Source of the DNA: Gammaproteobacteria bacterium
Lineage (GTDB): Bacteria; Pseudomonadota; Gammaproteobacteria; DSM-16500
Direction of reading: 5' to 3'
Length of the DNA stretch: 64,000 nt
Assembly: GCA_021325575.1 (NCBI GenBank)
Contig: JAJPGW010000006.1
Location: 87,897 to 151,896 of the forward strand
Numbering within the stretch: position 1 is the first letter of the stretch; every line of letters starts with the position of its first letter. Position numbers and translations under genes: made by a program. Of the stretch, positions 1-8,800 are shown piece by piece. The notes under the pieces were generated by a model. That model was given only the letters and a program-made list of their open reading frames with translations, did not search any database and was not told where the DNA came from.

Positions 1-1103
1 TTCAACGCAAGAATGTTAATCAATATGAAATTGCTTTTTCACCCGATCCTGGTTATTTATTGGGTGAATCCATCTGGAATTATTTTAAGCGTCCACAGGA
101 TTTAATTTATTGCGAAGCCGTTCCAAATACCTCTGAAGCCATTCTCGTCATTGTAAAATCAGGCAGCGTGTATCTGGATGGTGTTTTTCCAGTTGATGTG
201 ATTGTGGATGAGTTACTGGTTTTTCGCACTCAACAAAATTATTTTGAAATTTATACTTACGGCGATGTGCCAATTTCCAAGCAACCTCAAGAAGGAAAAT
301 TTGCCTTTGCCGATTCGTCGGTCAAATCATTCAGCGTCTTAGATAAACCGGTTTTTCCGACTTTACCGACGGTTAAAACGTTTCAGCTGCAACCGGTTGA
401 ATCGGTTTTAAGAGCAAAAGGGATTGGCGTATTTCCAGTTGGCAGATTGTTATTGGTTTTAGCGGCGGCGGCTTTTGTCGTTATACTGGGATATCTCATT
501 TCATCTCACAAAAAAGAATTACCGCAAGTCATTGTGCGAGCCACGAATCCCTTTCAGGGCTATTACGATACGCTCAACTCACCGGATCCAGCGGATCAGG
601 TACGCTGGATTGCGAGCAATCTCTGGCTTTTAACCACAATACAGGGATGGTATCCACAGTCAGTGCTATTCACCGACTATACACTGGATGCATTGATGAA
701 ATCCGAAGGAACCCGAACAAATATTTTATTTGATTGGGCTTTGCATAATAATGGCAATATTGATGTAAGAACCGATGGTTTTCACCTCACGATTGAAGGC
801 GGATTTTTCAATCGCGGTATTAATACAACCATTATGCCCTTAACAAAAGTGGTTGCAACCATAATTGATCGGTTATCCTATGTTTTGCCCGGAAATAATT
901 TGGATGTGGGGCTAAATATCAATCGAGGCAGATACAGCGAGCTCCAGTTAACGATTACTTTTATTGATATTACTCCGACTACCCTGGATTTAATCAGTAG
1001 ACAATTGCGGGGATTGCCTCTTGTGTTGTTGAAATTAACAGCAAGAATGAGTAACAATGGATTAATATCAGGTACCATTATTTTAAAAGCATTAGGAAGC
1101 TAA
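1..1103 (+). CDS. PilO-like type IVb pilus accessory protein (5' end outside window)
   Basis: The reading frame is open from the left edge (first complete codon at 3) and an in-frame TTG at 60 is not the real start, so the N-terminus lies outside the window. One clear membrane helix follows about 150 residues of mixed alpha/beta sequence (RLLLVLAAAAFVVILGYLIS, roughly 130-148 counted from the TTG), then a ~200-residue C-terminal domain. This cytoplasmic domain / single helix / periplasmic domain layout, and the PilP-like gene 3 bp downstream, fit the pilin accessory protein PilO of R64-type thin (type IVb) pili, an inner-membrane assembly component. The assignment rests on layout and weak motif resemblance plus the neighbour, so the family call is moderate. 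It probably continues an operon that begins to the left. Confidence 0.6.
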   Translation, partial: QRKNVNQYEIAFSPDPGYLLGESIWNYFKRPQDLIYCEAVPNTSEAILVIVKSGSVYLDGVFPVDVIVDELLVFRTQQNYFEIYTYGDVPISKQPQEGKFAFADSSVKSFSVLDKPVFPTLPTVKTFQLQPVESVLRAKGIGVFPVGRLLLVLAAAAFVVILGYLISSHKKELPQVIVRATNPFQGYYDTLNSPDPADQVRWIASNLWLLTTIQGWYPQSVLFTDYTLDALMKSEGTRTNILFDWALHNNGNIDVRTDGFHLTIEGGFFNRGINTTIMPLTKVVATIIDRLSYVLPGNNLDVGLNINRGRYSELQLTITFIDITPTTLDLISRQLRGLPLVLLKLTARMSNNGLISGTIILKALGS

Positions 1104-1106
1104 ATC

Positions 1107-1934
1107 ATGCCAGAGAATCCAATGAAAGCAGGTATGACCACCAAACAAAAAGCGACGATTGGGGCATTGGTTGTTGTTGTCCTCATTATTGTTTGGCAGG
1201 TGATGGGCTTGTTTGGCGGTGGCAGTAAAACAGCAGAACCTGCAACCAACACTGTTATTACGCCTGCAGCGCAGCCAACAGCGGGTGCAAACCCAAGCCC
1301 AAGCCTAAATCCCGCGACTCCAGGACAACCCGGTGCACCAGTTGCTCCTCACCCTGTGATGCCGGTGCAGAATAATGTAGTACAGGCGGGTATCGCTCCC
1401 CTTTCCCTCGAAGGTGAAATCGCTGATATTCAGAAAAAAACCGAACAAAAATACATTGATCAAATTAATCAATTACAAATGTTGCGCATCCAGCGCGAAA
1501 TTGCTGAAACCAATCAAGCCATTGCTAATGCAAGATTGGCAACGGTCACCGCTGAACGAGGTGTAACTGATCTTTTAACCAAGCCTTCTGCTAATAGCCA
1601 GCAAATTCCGGCGGGTGCTTATGCTAATGCGTTGGCGAATCCAACTCCGACGGGTATCGCTCTCCCAACGGAAGTGACGACTACAACGACTGCGCCAGTC
1701 GCAACACCACCTCCTGCTCCACCCGTGATGGAAGCACAATACGTGGTGATATCCGTTTCCATGCAGCTAGGTCGATGGAATGCGGTGCTGGGTAATCAGG
1801 GCAAACTCTATAATGTACATGTGGGTGATGTATTACCTTTGGATAATTCGGTGGTGGCTTCGATTTCTAAAAGCGGTGTGGTGTTGCAGAAAGAAGGGAA
1901 GAGACGCAAGATCAGTATATTAAGCGCGATTTAA
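1107..1934 (+). CDS. PilP-like type IVb pilus biogenesis protein
   Basis: A 275-residue protein with an N-terminal membrane helix (ATIGALVVVVLIIVWQVMGL, about 16-35), a long Pro/Ala-rich linker (45-90), a heptad-like coiled-coil segment (about 105-150), a second Pro/Thr-rich linker, and a compact C-terminal beta domain (about 210-275) with repeated Gly/Val turns. This order matches PilP of R64-type thin pili, where the protein is an inner-membrane/periplasmic connector that works with PilO. It starts 3 bp after the PilO-like stop, so the two are cotranscribed. It is longer than the classical R64 PilP because of the low-complexity linkers. No other pil gene is visible here; the rest of the cluster must lie to the left. 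Confidence 0.6.
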   Translation: MPENPMKAGMTTKQKATIGALVVVVLIIVWQVMGLFGGGSKTAEPATNTVITPAAQPTAGANPSPSLNPATPGQPGAPVAPHPVMPVQNNVVQAGIAPLSLEGEIADIQKKTEQKYIDQINQLQMLRIQREIAETNQAIANARLATVTAERGVTDLLTKPSANSQQIPAGAYANALANPTPTGIALPTEVTTTTTAPVATPPPAPPVMEAQYVVISVSMQLGRWNAVLGNQGKLYNVHVGDVLPLDNSVVASISKSGVVLQKEGKRRKISILSAI

Positions 1935-1949
1935 AAGGGACGCGTCGTG

Positions 1950-2002
1950 GTCATTGCAATCTCTCAAAAGATTGCTTCGTCGCTACGCTCCTAGCAATGA
2001 CG
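1950..2002. repeat. Palindromic intergenic repeat, short copy (family A, copy 1)
   Basis: GTCATTGC... then AATCTCTCAAAAGATT in the centre and ...AGCAATGACG at the right end. It is a shortened version of the palindrome at 5728, 20022, 24271 and 57446: the left GAGG-containing arm is missing. It lies between the end of the pilP-like gene and the convergent dapF end, where a hairpin could terminate transcription from both sides. Confidence 0.75.
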
Positions 2003-2016
2003 GGTACATGCAGACA

Positions 2017-2808
2017 TTAAATCTCTCCCTCAAAAACTTTTTCCGCCGGCCCCGTCAAAAACACCGGATGATCTTTCCCCTGCCATTCAATTTCCAGCGT
2101 CCCCAATTTTAATTCAACAGAAATTTTAGCATTCAGCAATTGGTTCTGAATGCCAGTCACAACCGCGGCGCAGGCATTGCTTCCACAAGCCAATGTTTCC
2201 CCTGCCCCACGTTCAAACGTGCGTAGTCGAATCCGATCACGGTTCACAATTTCCATAAAACCAACATTAATCCCTTCTGGAAAAACTGCATGGGTCGAAA
2301 TGCTCGGTGCCAATTGACTCACTGGAAAATCTTGCACCGAATTGACCTGCAAAATCGCATGTGGATTACCTAACGATAAAATAGTCAATGGGAATGTTTT
2401 ATTTTCAAGTTCGAGCTCAAGATTTTTTTTAAAGTGGGGAACACCCATATTCACCGTGATTTGATTAAAATTTTTAATCAATGTTTCAACGGTTCCACCT
2501 TTGGTTGCGATGGTTAAATTAGGTTTATCACTTAGTTTTTCTTCCGCAATAAAACGGGCAAGACAACGCATGCCATTTCCGCATTGCTCAGCTTCACTTC
2601 CATCCGAATTAAAAATGTCACAAGAAAAATCGGCATTTTTGCCAGGTTTAAGCACGAGTAATTGGTCAAACCCAATTCCTTGATGACGGTCAGCGAGTTT
2701 TTTAATTGAACTATTTTGTATTGAAAACGGTTCGGTGATCCCATTAATGACAATAAAATCATTGCCAAGCCCGTGCATTTTTGTAAATTTAACGTTTGTG
2801 CGCGCCAT
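2017..2808 (-). CDS. dapF: Diaminopimelate epimerase DapF
   Basis: Converts LL- to meso-diaminopimelate for peptidoglycan and lysine synthesis in the cytoplasm. Family hallmarks are visible: KMHGLGNDFIVING near the N-terminus, the first catalytic Cys in AEQCGNGMRCLARF, and the second in ETLACGSNACAAVV near residue 210. Length (263 residues from the chosen start) is normal. I chose ATG 2808 because AAGGGA lies six bases upstream; a TTG five codons earlier (2823) has no such site. The start overlaps the end of the small lipoprotein gene lptM by 20 nt, and that gene overlaps pgi, so the three are one transcript (pgi-lptM-dapF) with probable translational coupling. Confidence 0.97.
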   Translation of the reverse strand: MARTNVKFTKMHGLGNDFIVINGITEPFSIQNSSIKKLADRHQGIGFDQLLVLKPGKNADFSCDIFNSDGSEAEQCGNGMRCLARFIAEEKLSDKPNLTIATKGGTVETLIKNFNQITVNMGVPHFKKNLELELENKTFPLTILSLGNPHAILQVNSVQDFPVSQLAPSISTHAVFPEGINVGFMEIVNRDRIRLRTFERGAGETLACGSNACAAVVTGIQNQLLNAKISVELKLGTLEIEWQGKDHPVFLTGPAEKVFEGEI

Positions 2809-2926
2809 AATAGTTCCCTTCAATCGGTGTGGGATTGCACGGTTTAACGGGTAAATAAAGCTTTCCCGATTGGCCGCAACCCGAAAGAGTAAAAATGAAG
2901 ATCATCGCTATTATAATTTTTCGCAT
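2789..2926 (-). CDS. lptM: Small lipoprotein LptM (YifL family)
   Basis: A 45-codon frame starting at ATG 2926 inside the last bases of pgi (16-nt overlap) and ending with TAA at 2789-2791 inside the start of dapF (20-nt overlap). The product begins MRKIIIAMIFIFTLSGCGQS: a basic N-terminus, a hydrophobic stretch and an LSGC lipobox with the lipidated Cys at residue 17, followed by GKLYLP. The CGxxGxLYLP core directly after the lipidated Cys is the signature of LptM/YifL, the small outer-membrane lipoprotein that assists maturation of the LptDE translocon, and its gene normally sits just upstream of dapF in gammaproteobacteria. Both motif and position fit. It is easily missed because it is short and overlaps both neighbours. 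Confidence 0.87.
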   Translation of the reverse strand: MRKIIIAMIFIFTLSGCGQSGKLYLPVKPCNPTPIEGNYYGAHKR

Positions 2927-4512
2927 GATGAATTTCTCATTTTTTTGTAATGCTGAATTAAATGCATTGTTGATGGATCGTGTTCGGGATTTGCATTGTC
3001 CGTTTGGAAATCCAGAAGAATTTGTGGCAACAATTCTTTTCCAAGTTCAACACCCCATTGATCAAAGGAATTAATGTCCCAAATAACGCCTTGCACAAAC
3101 GTTTTATGTTCATAAAGCGCTAATAAAGCACCCAGATTGCGTGATGTTAATTTCGGCATAAATAAAATATTACTGGGACGATTGCCTTGAAAAGCTTTAT
3201 GCAAATGGGTCGAAGGCTTGCCTTGCATCAAAGCCTTGGCTTGGCTCAACGCGCTCGCAATTAAAATATCCTGATGTCCTTCTAATGGATGGGGGTGCTC
3301 GGCCACCAAAATAAAATCCACCGGAATAAAATAAGGCCCTTGATGCAGCAGCTGATAAAACGCATGCTGACCATTACACCCTTGTTCACCCCAAATGATG
3401 GGCGCTGTGTGATACTGAGTGGTAGTACCCGTATGCGTGGTACTTTTGCCATTGCTTTCCATATCGAGTTGCTGCAAATAAAGTCGCAGAAAATCCAGCT
3501 GATCCGAATAGGGAATAATTGCGTAACTTTGCGTTTGAAAAAAATTGATGTACCACAATCCGAGCATCGCGAGGATCACCGGCATATTCGATCGCAAATC
3601 GGTGTGACGAAAATGTTGATCCATTTCGTATGCACCATCCAAAAACTCGTAAAAACCTGGCATCCCAATCATCAATGCCAGCGGCAAACCAATCGCTGAC
3701 CAAACTGAAAAACGGCCGCCGACCCATTCCCAGAGCGGAAAAATAGCATCAGCGGAAATGCCGAATGCGTTGGCTTTTTCAATGGCTGACGTCACTGCAA
3801 TAAAATGATTAGAAAGATTTGTTTGGTTTAATTTTTTTTCGAGCCATGCGCGTATGGTTTTGGCATGGGTCATGGTTTCCAAGGTGGTAAATGATTTAGA
3901 AGAAATGATAAATAAAGTGGTTTCTGGATCAATTTTTTGTAACACGTGATTTAAATGGGTGCCATCAATATTAGAAACAAAATGGAACTGAAGATCAGTA
4001 ATGGCGTTTTGACTCAAAGCGGAAGTGGTCAGCAAAGGACCTAAATGCGAACCGCCAATGCCAACATTGACGATGTGTTTGATCGGTTTTCCAGTAGCAC
4101 CCAGCCAAGTTTGCTGATGAATTTTTTCCACAAAATCCTGCATTTTCTGCAGAACGGACCGGACCTCAGGCATAATATCGTTTTGATTAACGTAAATGGC
4201 TTGCTTGCTGCGATTACGTAATGCCGTATGCAAAGCCGGACGATTTTCAGTGGAATTAAGCGATTTTCCAATGAATAAATCGTCTATTTTTTGCGATAAA
4301 TTAGCGGCTTTGGCAAGGTCCAGTAATAATGAAATCGTTTTTTCTGTGATACGGTTTTTGGAATAATCCAATAAAAAATCCCCTGCCTGGAGCGAAAACC
4401 GCTTGGCACGCATCGGGTCCTCTTTAAACCACGAGGACATTTCGCATCCCGCGATGTCTTTTTGATGGGATTTTAGGGCTTGCCACTCAGCCCATTCAGT
4501 CAATGGTTTCAT
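2911..4512 (-). CDS. pgi: Glucose-6-phosphate isomerase
   Basis: Interconverts glucose-6-phosphate and fructose-6-phosphate in glycolysis/gluconeogenesis. The 533-residue length is standard for the bacterial long form. Diagnostic segments include VNVGIGGSHLGP (sugar-phosphate binding), the SKSFTTLETM loop, GGRFSVWSAIGLP, the ESNGK segment and the C-terminal signature INSFDQWGVELGK. The last codons overlap the start of lptM, so it heads a pgi-lptM-dapF transcript. It also supplies fructose-6-phosphate to GlmS, encoded at 24.9 kb. Confidence 0.97.
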   Translation of the reverse strand: MKPLTEWAEWQALKSHQKDIAGCEMSSWFKEDPMRAKRFSLQAGDFLLDYSKNRITEKTISLLLDLAKAANLSQKIDDLFIGKSLNSTENRPALHTALRNRSKQAIYVNQNDIMPEVRSVLQKMQDFVEKIHQQTWLGATGKPIKHIVNVGIGGSHLGPLLTTSALSQNAITDLQFHFVSNIDGTHLNHVLQKIDPETTLFIISSKSFTTLETMTHAKTIRAWLEKKLNQTNLSNHFIAVTSAIEKANAFGISADAIFPLWEWVGGRFSVWSAIGLPLALMIGMPGFYEFLDGAYEMDQHFRHTDLRSNMPVILAMLGLWYINFFQTQSYAIIPYSDQLDFLRLYLQQLDMESNGKSTTHTGTTTQYHTAPIIWGEQGCNGQHAFYQLLHQGPYFIPVDFILVAEHPHPLEGHQDILIASALSQAKALMQGKPSTHLHKAFQGNRPSNILFMPKLTSRNLGALLALYEHKTFVQGVIWDINSFDQWGVELGKELLPQILLDFQTDNANPEHDPSTMHLIQHYKKMRNSSCEKL

Positions 4513-4599
4513 CGATTTAAGTCTTTAAGAAAAGGGTTATAGAATACCCGATTTTAGGGGTTTCGTCGATGTTGACGGGGGTGACTCCCGAGGCTTAAT

Positions 4600-4833
4600 A
4601 TGGGTCAAATGAAAGGATTACCCCGCATGGAAGATGCCATACATTATCTTGAAATCAAGATCCAAAAGCTTGTTAGACAATGCGAGCAATTAAAAGAAGA
4701 CAATCTACAGCTGAGACAAAGCAAAGCCCGGCTCATCCGTGAAAAAGAATTATTGCTGGCCAAAAATAAAGTCGCGATTGTCCAGATAGAAAATATGGTC
4801 TCCCGTTTAAAATCAATAGAGAAGCCGCAATGA
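4600..4833 (+). CDS. Small coiled-coil protein, ZapB-like (TIGR02449 type)
   Basis: Up to 77 residues, almost entirely a charged heptad-repeat coiled coil (LEIKIQKLVRQCEQLKEDN...). It directly precedes zapA, with its stop overlapping the zapA ATG by 4 bp (ATGA), an arrangement typical of a conserved small coiled-coil gene found beside zapA in gammaproteobacteria. A role as a division-ring accessory is inferred from context, not shown. Two starts are possible: ATG 4600 with GAGG six bases upstream, or ATG 4627 with AAAGGA upstream, giving 68 residues, closer to the family's length. Confidence 0.75.
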   Translation: MGQMKGLPRMEDAIHYLEIKIQKLVRQCEQLKEDNLQLRQSKARLIREKELLLAKNKVAIVQIENMVSRLKSIEKPQ

Positions 4834-5150
4834 CGAAACAGACAGCCACCACCGTCGAAATCATGGGTAAAAGCTATCAAATTAAATGTTTTGAAAGTGA
4901 AATCGAGTCATTACAAAAAGCCGCGCTTTTTCTGGAAGAAGAAATGCGACGAGCGCGAGATGTGGCTCACGTGCTGAGTATTGATCGCATCGCGGTGATC
5001 AGCGCGTTGAATATAACTCATCGCTTTTTAAATTTGGAAAACGAATATCAGCGGCAGCAACACGAAATCCAGCAACGTCTGCGGGATTTGCAGACCAAAA
5101 TAGAAAATGCCATTGTCGCGAATGCGCAAATGGAGCTCGCTTCTGAATAA
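4830..5150 (+). CDS. zapA: Cell division protein ZapA
   Basis: A 106-residue ZapA: an N-terminal beta-rich part (VEIMGKSYQIKCFESEIESL) followed by the long C-terminal helix that forms the tetramer coiled coil. ZapA binds FtsZ and bundles protofilaments at the Z ring. The gene overlaps the ZapB-like gene by 4 bp upstream and meets fthC downstream with no room for an RNA gene. In many gammaproteobacteria the 6S RNA gene lies between zapA and fthC; it is absent from that position here. Confidence 0.93.
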   Translation: MTKQTATTVEIMGKSYQIKCFESEIESLQKAALFLEEEMRRARDVAHVLSIDRIAVISALNITHRFLNLENEYQRQQHEIQQRLRDLQTKIENAIVANAQMELASE

Positions 5151-5721
5151 AACCGATTTACGAAAAGTCATCCGAGCAAAGCGCGAGGCTGTTTCATCCG
5201 CTGAACGAGAAAACGCAAGTAATGCGGCTGCCGAAATTTTTAAAAATCATATTTTTTTCCGTGATATGAATTCAATCGCTGGTTATTTTGCAACACCAGA
5301 AGAGTTTGATTGTAGACCGATCATGGAAATGATTTGGCAATTAAATAAAAAATGTTATTTGCCCGTTTTGTCTGAAACTAAAGAAAACTATCTGGAATTT
5401 GCCCTCTATCGTAACAATGATAATTTGAAAATAAATCGCTACGGTATTTTGGAGCCTGAAACAAAACAACTTTTAGCGCCTGAAAAATTAGATTTGGTCT
5501 TTGTCCCGCTCGTTGCATTTGATAAAAACGGATTTCGTTTGGGAATGGGTAGCGGTTATTACGATCGCACGTTTGAATTTTTATTAAAAAATTCTCAGAA
5601 AAAACCCTGTCTAATCGGATTAGGATATGCTTTTCAGCAAATAGAAACTATTCCACATGATAATTGGGATGTGCCGCTTAACGGAATTTTGACGGATAAA
5701 GAATTGATCCGGTTCACGTAA
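5143..5721 (+). CDS. fthC: 5-formyltetrahydrofolate cyclo-ligase
   Basis: ATP-dependent conversion of 5-formyl-THF to 5,10-methenyl-THF (YgfA family). The C-terminal signature is clear: LVFVPLVAFDKNGFRLGMGSGYYDR, then the LIGLGYAFQQ segment and a final strand with DVPLNG. The start is uncertain. ATGs at 5107 and 5122 have no ribosome site and add residues not expected in the family, whereas CTG 5143 has GGAG seven bases upstream and gives the typical N-terminus (M)NKTDLRKVIRAKRE, overlapping the zapA stop by 8 nt. I favour CTG 5143; gene identity does not depend on it. A family A palindrome follows immediately. Confidence 0.93.
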   Translation: MNKTDLRKVIRAKREAVSSAERENASNAAAEIFKNHIFFRDMNSIAGYFATPEEFDCRPIMEMIWQLNKKCYLPVLSETKENYLEFALYRNNDNLKINRYGILEPETKQLLAPEKLDLVFVPLVAFDKNGFRLGMGSGYYDRTFEFLLKNSQKKPCLIGLGYAFQQIETIPHDNWDVPLNGILTDKELIRFT

Positions 5722-5727
5722 GACTTC

Positions 5728-5802
5728 GTCATTGCGAGGAGCGTAGCGACGAAGCAATCTTTTAGAGATTGCTTCACCGCAAAAAGCGCGGCTCGCAATG
5801 AC
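5728..5802. repeat. Palindromic intergenic repeat (family A, copy 2)
   Basis: Starts GTCATTGCGAGGAGCGTAGC, has the central GAAGCAATCT...AGATTGCTTC pair, and ends CTCGCAATGAC. The middle of the two arms has diverged. It occupies the gap between the convergent ends of fthC and the NAD-GDH gene. Confidence 0.85.
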
Positions 5803-5809
5803 AACAAGT

Positions 5810-8800
5810 TTATTCACGAACCCCATTCGCCGTAACCCAGTTCGATAATTCCCGAATCGCGATAAAAAACATCGAGTAATCCGTAACGGTAGCTGAATGC
5901 AGCATTTCCAGCACTTTTTCCCAGCGAGTGACAGCGCGATGATTTTTTCCAACCCATTGATCAATTAACGTTTCGGCAGGCAAATTTCTCTTGCTGTTTT
6001 TCATGATCGCGACAGTCAGATCACGTTGCAAAATATCTAATTCATCGCGCAAAGTGAGTCGTGCCAACGTGTTCCAATGACCTTCGCGGTTGTCTGAGGC
6101 GATTTGATCGCGAAACCACACAAGATTAAATCGTCCTCCCACTTCAAAATAAATCTCAGCCGTTTTGATTAATTCTAAATCATGCTGAGTGGCCGTTTCA
6201 ATAATATTGAGACAGGTATAAACCGCGCGTGTGACCGCGATGCGCTGACCAATTTCTTTTGAGATGCCTTCTTCTTCAAATCGTTGCACCAGTGATTCGA
6301 GATAGGTTCTAGTGACGCCGGTCATGAGATGCGGAATTAAATTTTCCAATTTTTTGGCGCGCACACGATAATGTTGAATAATTTCGCCGAGATCACCTCG
6401 CAATCGATTACTGCTTAAAAACCAGCGCGAAGCGAGATTGGCAAGATGTCTCACATAGTGCAATAATTCATATTGCATTTTGGCCGAAATTTTTAATTCC
6501 AGCGAATCGATGACGTGGTCCAAATCTTCAGTAGAAAAAATTCGCGAGGCGACATAATAGGCGGCGACAATTTCGCCGACTGATGCACCCGTTTCGATTT
6601 GCAATCGATAAACAAAGGTAATTCCCATTTCATTTACAATTTGATTGCTAAGCTGTGTTGCAATAATTTCTCGTGCCAGTGGATGTTCATGCAATACGTT
6701 TGCATAAGCTTTGTCGAGTATCGCTGGAAACCCATTTTGCAAAACTTGACTTAAATAAGGATTTTCAGGCGCATTGGACTCTAGTATTTCGGTTTTAACA
6801 TGAATTTTGGTGTAGGCCAAAAGCACAGCGAGCTCAGGACTTGTCAGTCCGATTCCTGCCGCTTTTCGTTCCAGAATTTTTTTATCATCCGGTAAAAATT
6901 CAATAACGCGATTGACAACGCCTGTCACTTCCAGTTCTTTCAGATAAGCATGATAAAGTCCCATTAATTTAGCTGAATGGTCGACAGAAAAGGCCATGGT
7001 GAGTGCCTGATTATAATTGTCCCTTAAAACAAGTGCCGACACTTCGTTCGTCATTTTAGCTAGAAATTCATTGCGTTTCTTTTCCGTTAATTTTCCTTTG
7101 TTGACTTCACGATTCAGCAAAATTTTGATATTCACTTCATGGTCAGAACAATCCACACCGGCTGAATTGTCGATAAAATCCGTGTTAATTAAACCGCCTT
7201 GCAAGGCATATTCCACACGCCCTAGTTGAGTAAAACCTAAATTGCCGCCTTCACCGACCACTCGACAGCGCAAATCCTCACCGTTTACGCGACAAAATTC
7301 ATTGTCTTTGTCACCGACATCGGCATTGCTTTCGGTAGAGGCTTTGACATACGTACCAATTCCGCCATTAAATAACAAATCGACCGGCGCTTTTAAAATC
7401 GCTCGGATGAGTTCGGTCGGTGTCATCGCATCTTCTTCGATACCGAGTGCCGCTTTGATCGCTGCATTAAGTTGAATGGATTTTTCAGCCCGACTAAAAA
7501 CGCCGCCACCTTTTGAAATAATTTTTTTATTGTAATCATCCCAAGTGGATCCCGATAAATTAAATAATCGCACGCGTTCCTGAAACGATTTAAGTGGATC
7601 CGGTGTCGGATCAATAAAAATATGTCGATGATCAAATGCGGCAATCAATTTAATGTGATCCGAATAAATCATGCCATTACCAAACACATCGCCGCTCATA
7701 TCCCCAATGCCGATAACCGTAAAAAAATCGTTTTCGATATTGATCGGCAGTTCCAGAAAATGCCGTTTGACGGATTCCCATGCACCGCGCGCAGTAATGC
7801 CCGTTTTTTTATGGTCATAGCCTGTTGAACCACCTGATGCGAAAGCATCACCTAACCAAAAATCGTATTCCGCGGAAATACTGTTTGCGATATCAGAAAA
7901 AGTTGCGGTTCCCTTATCAGCCGCTACCACAAGATAGGGATCATCATCGTCATAACAAACCACGAACGGCGGTTTAATAATTTTTTTATCATGACGATTG
8001 TCTGTAATATCCAAAAGACCGCGCATAAAAGACATGTAGCAATGGATCACTTCGTTTTGAATAGCAGCGCGATCGCCGTGCGGCATTTTTTTTAAAACAA
8101 AACCGCCTTTTGCACCGGATGGCACAATGATGGCATTTTTAACTTTTTGTGCTTTCATTAATCCTAAAATTTCTGTGCGAAAATCTTCGTGCCGATCCGA
8201 CCAGCGAATGCCACCGCGCGCAACTTTGGAACTGCGTAAATGAATGGCTTCAAAACGAGGTGAATACACAAAAATTTCATACAACGGTTTCGGCAGCGGC
8301 AAATCGGGAACTAGTTCTGATGCCAATTTTATCGATAAATATTCTTTATGATTACCATTTTTATCCGGTTGAAAATAATTCGTGCGCAAGGTCGCATGAA
8401 TTAGCTGCCAGAGATGACGCAAAATTCTATCTTCATCTAAACTTTTTACCTGATCGATCTTTTCACCAATGACACTATCTAATTCAGTAATTTTATGCGG
8501 CGAGGATTTTTTGGGATCAAATTTAATTTTAAACAATTGAACTATTTCTTTCGCAATTTCAGGATATTTTACTAATGTTTTTTCAATATAATTCTGACTA
8601 AAACGAAAGCCAATTTGATGAATGTATTTCGCATAAGTTCGCAAGATGGTAATTTCACGCCAAGGCAATTCTGCACTTAATACTAATTTATTAAAACCAT
8701 CATTTTCCGTAATGCCTAAATTAATATTGATTAATGCTTCGCGAAAAATTTCTTCGATGCGTGAAATTTTTAAATCCAGAGGTTCGATATAATCGACCGT

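Noticed and set aside
4516..4529. Two TTTAAG hexamers between pgi and the zapB-like gene
   Set aside because: They are 8 bp apart, not 11, and flank housekeeping genes, so they do not fit the PmrA layout seen elsewhere in the window.
5143..5150. 6S RNA gene expected between zapA and fthC
   Set aside because: The two genes overlap or abut, so there is no space for it; no 6S-like long hairpin was recognised in the neighbouring gaps.
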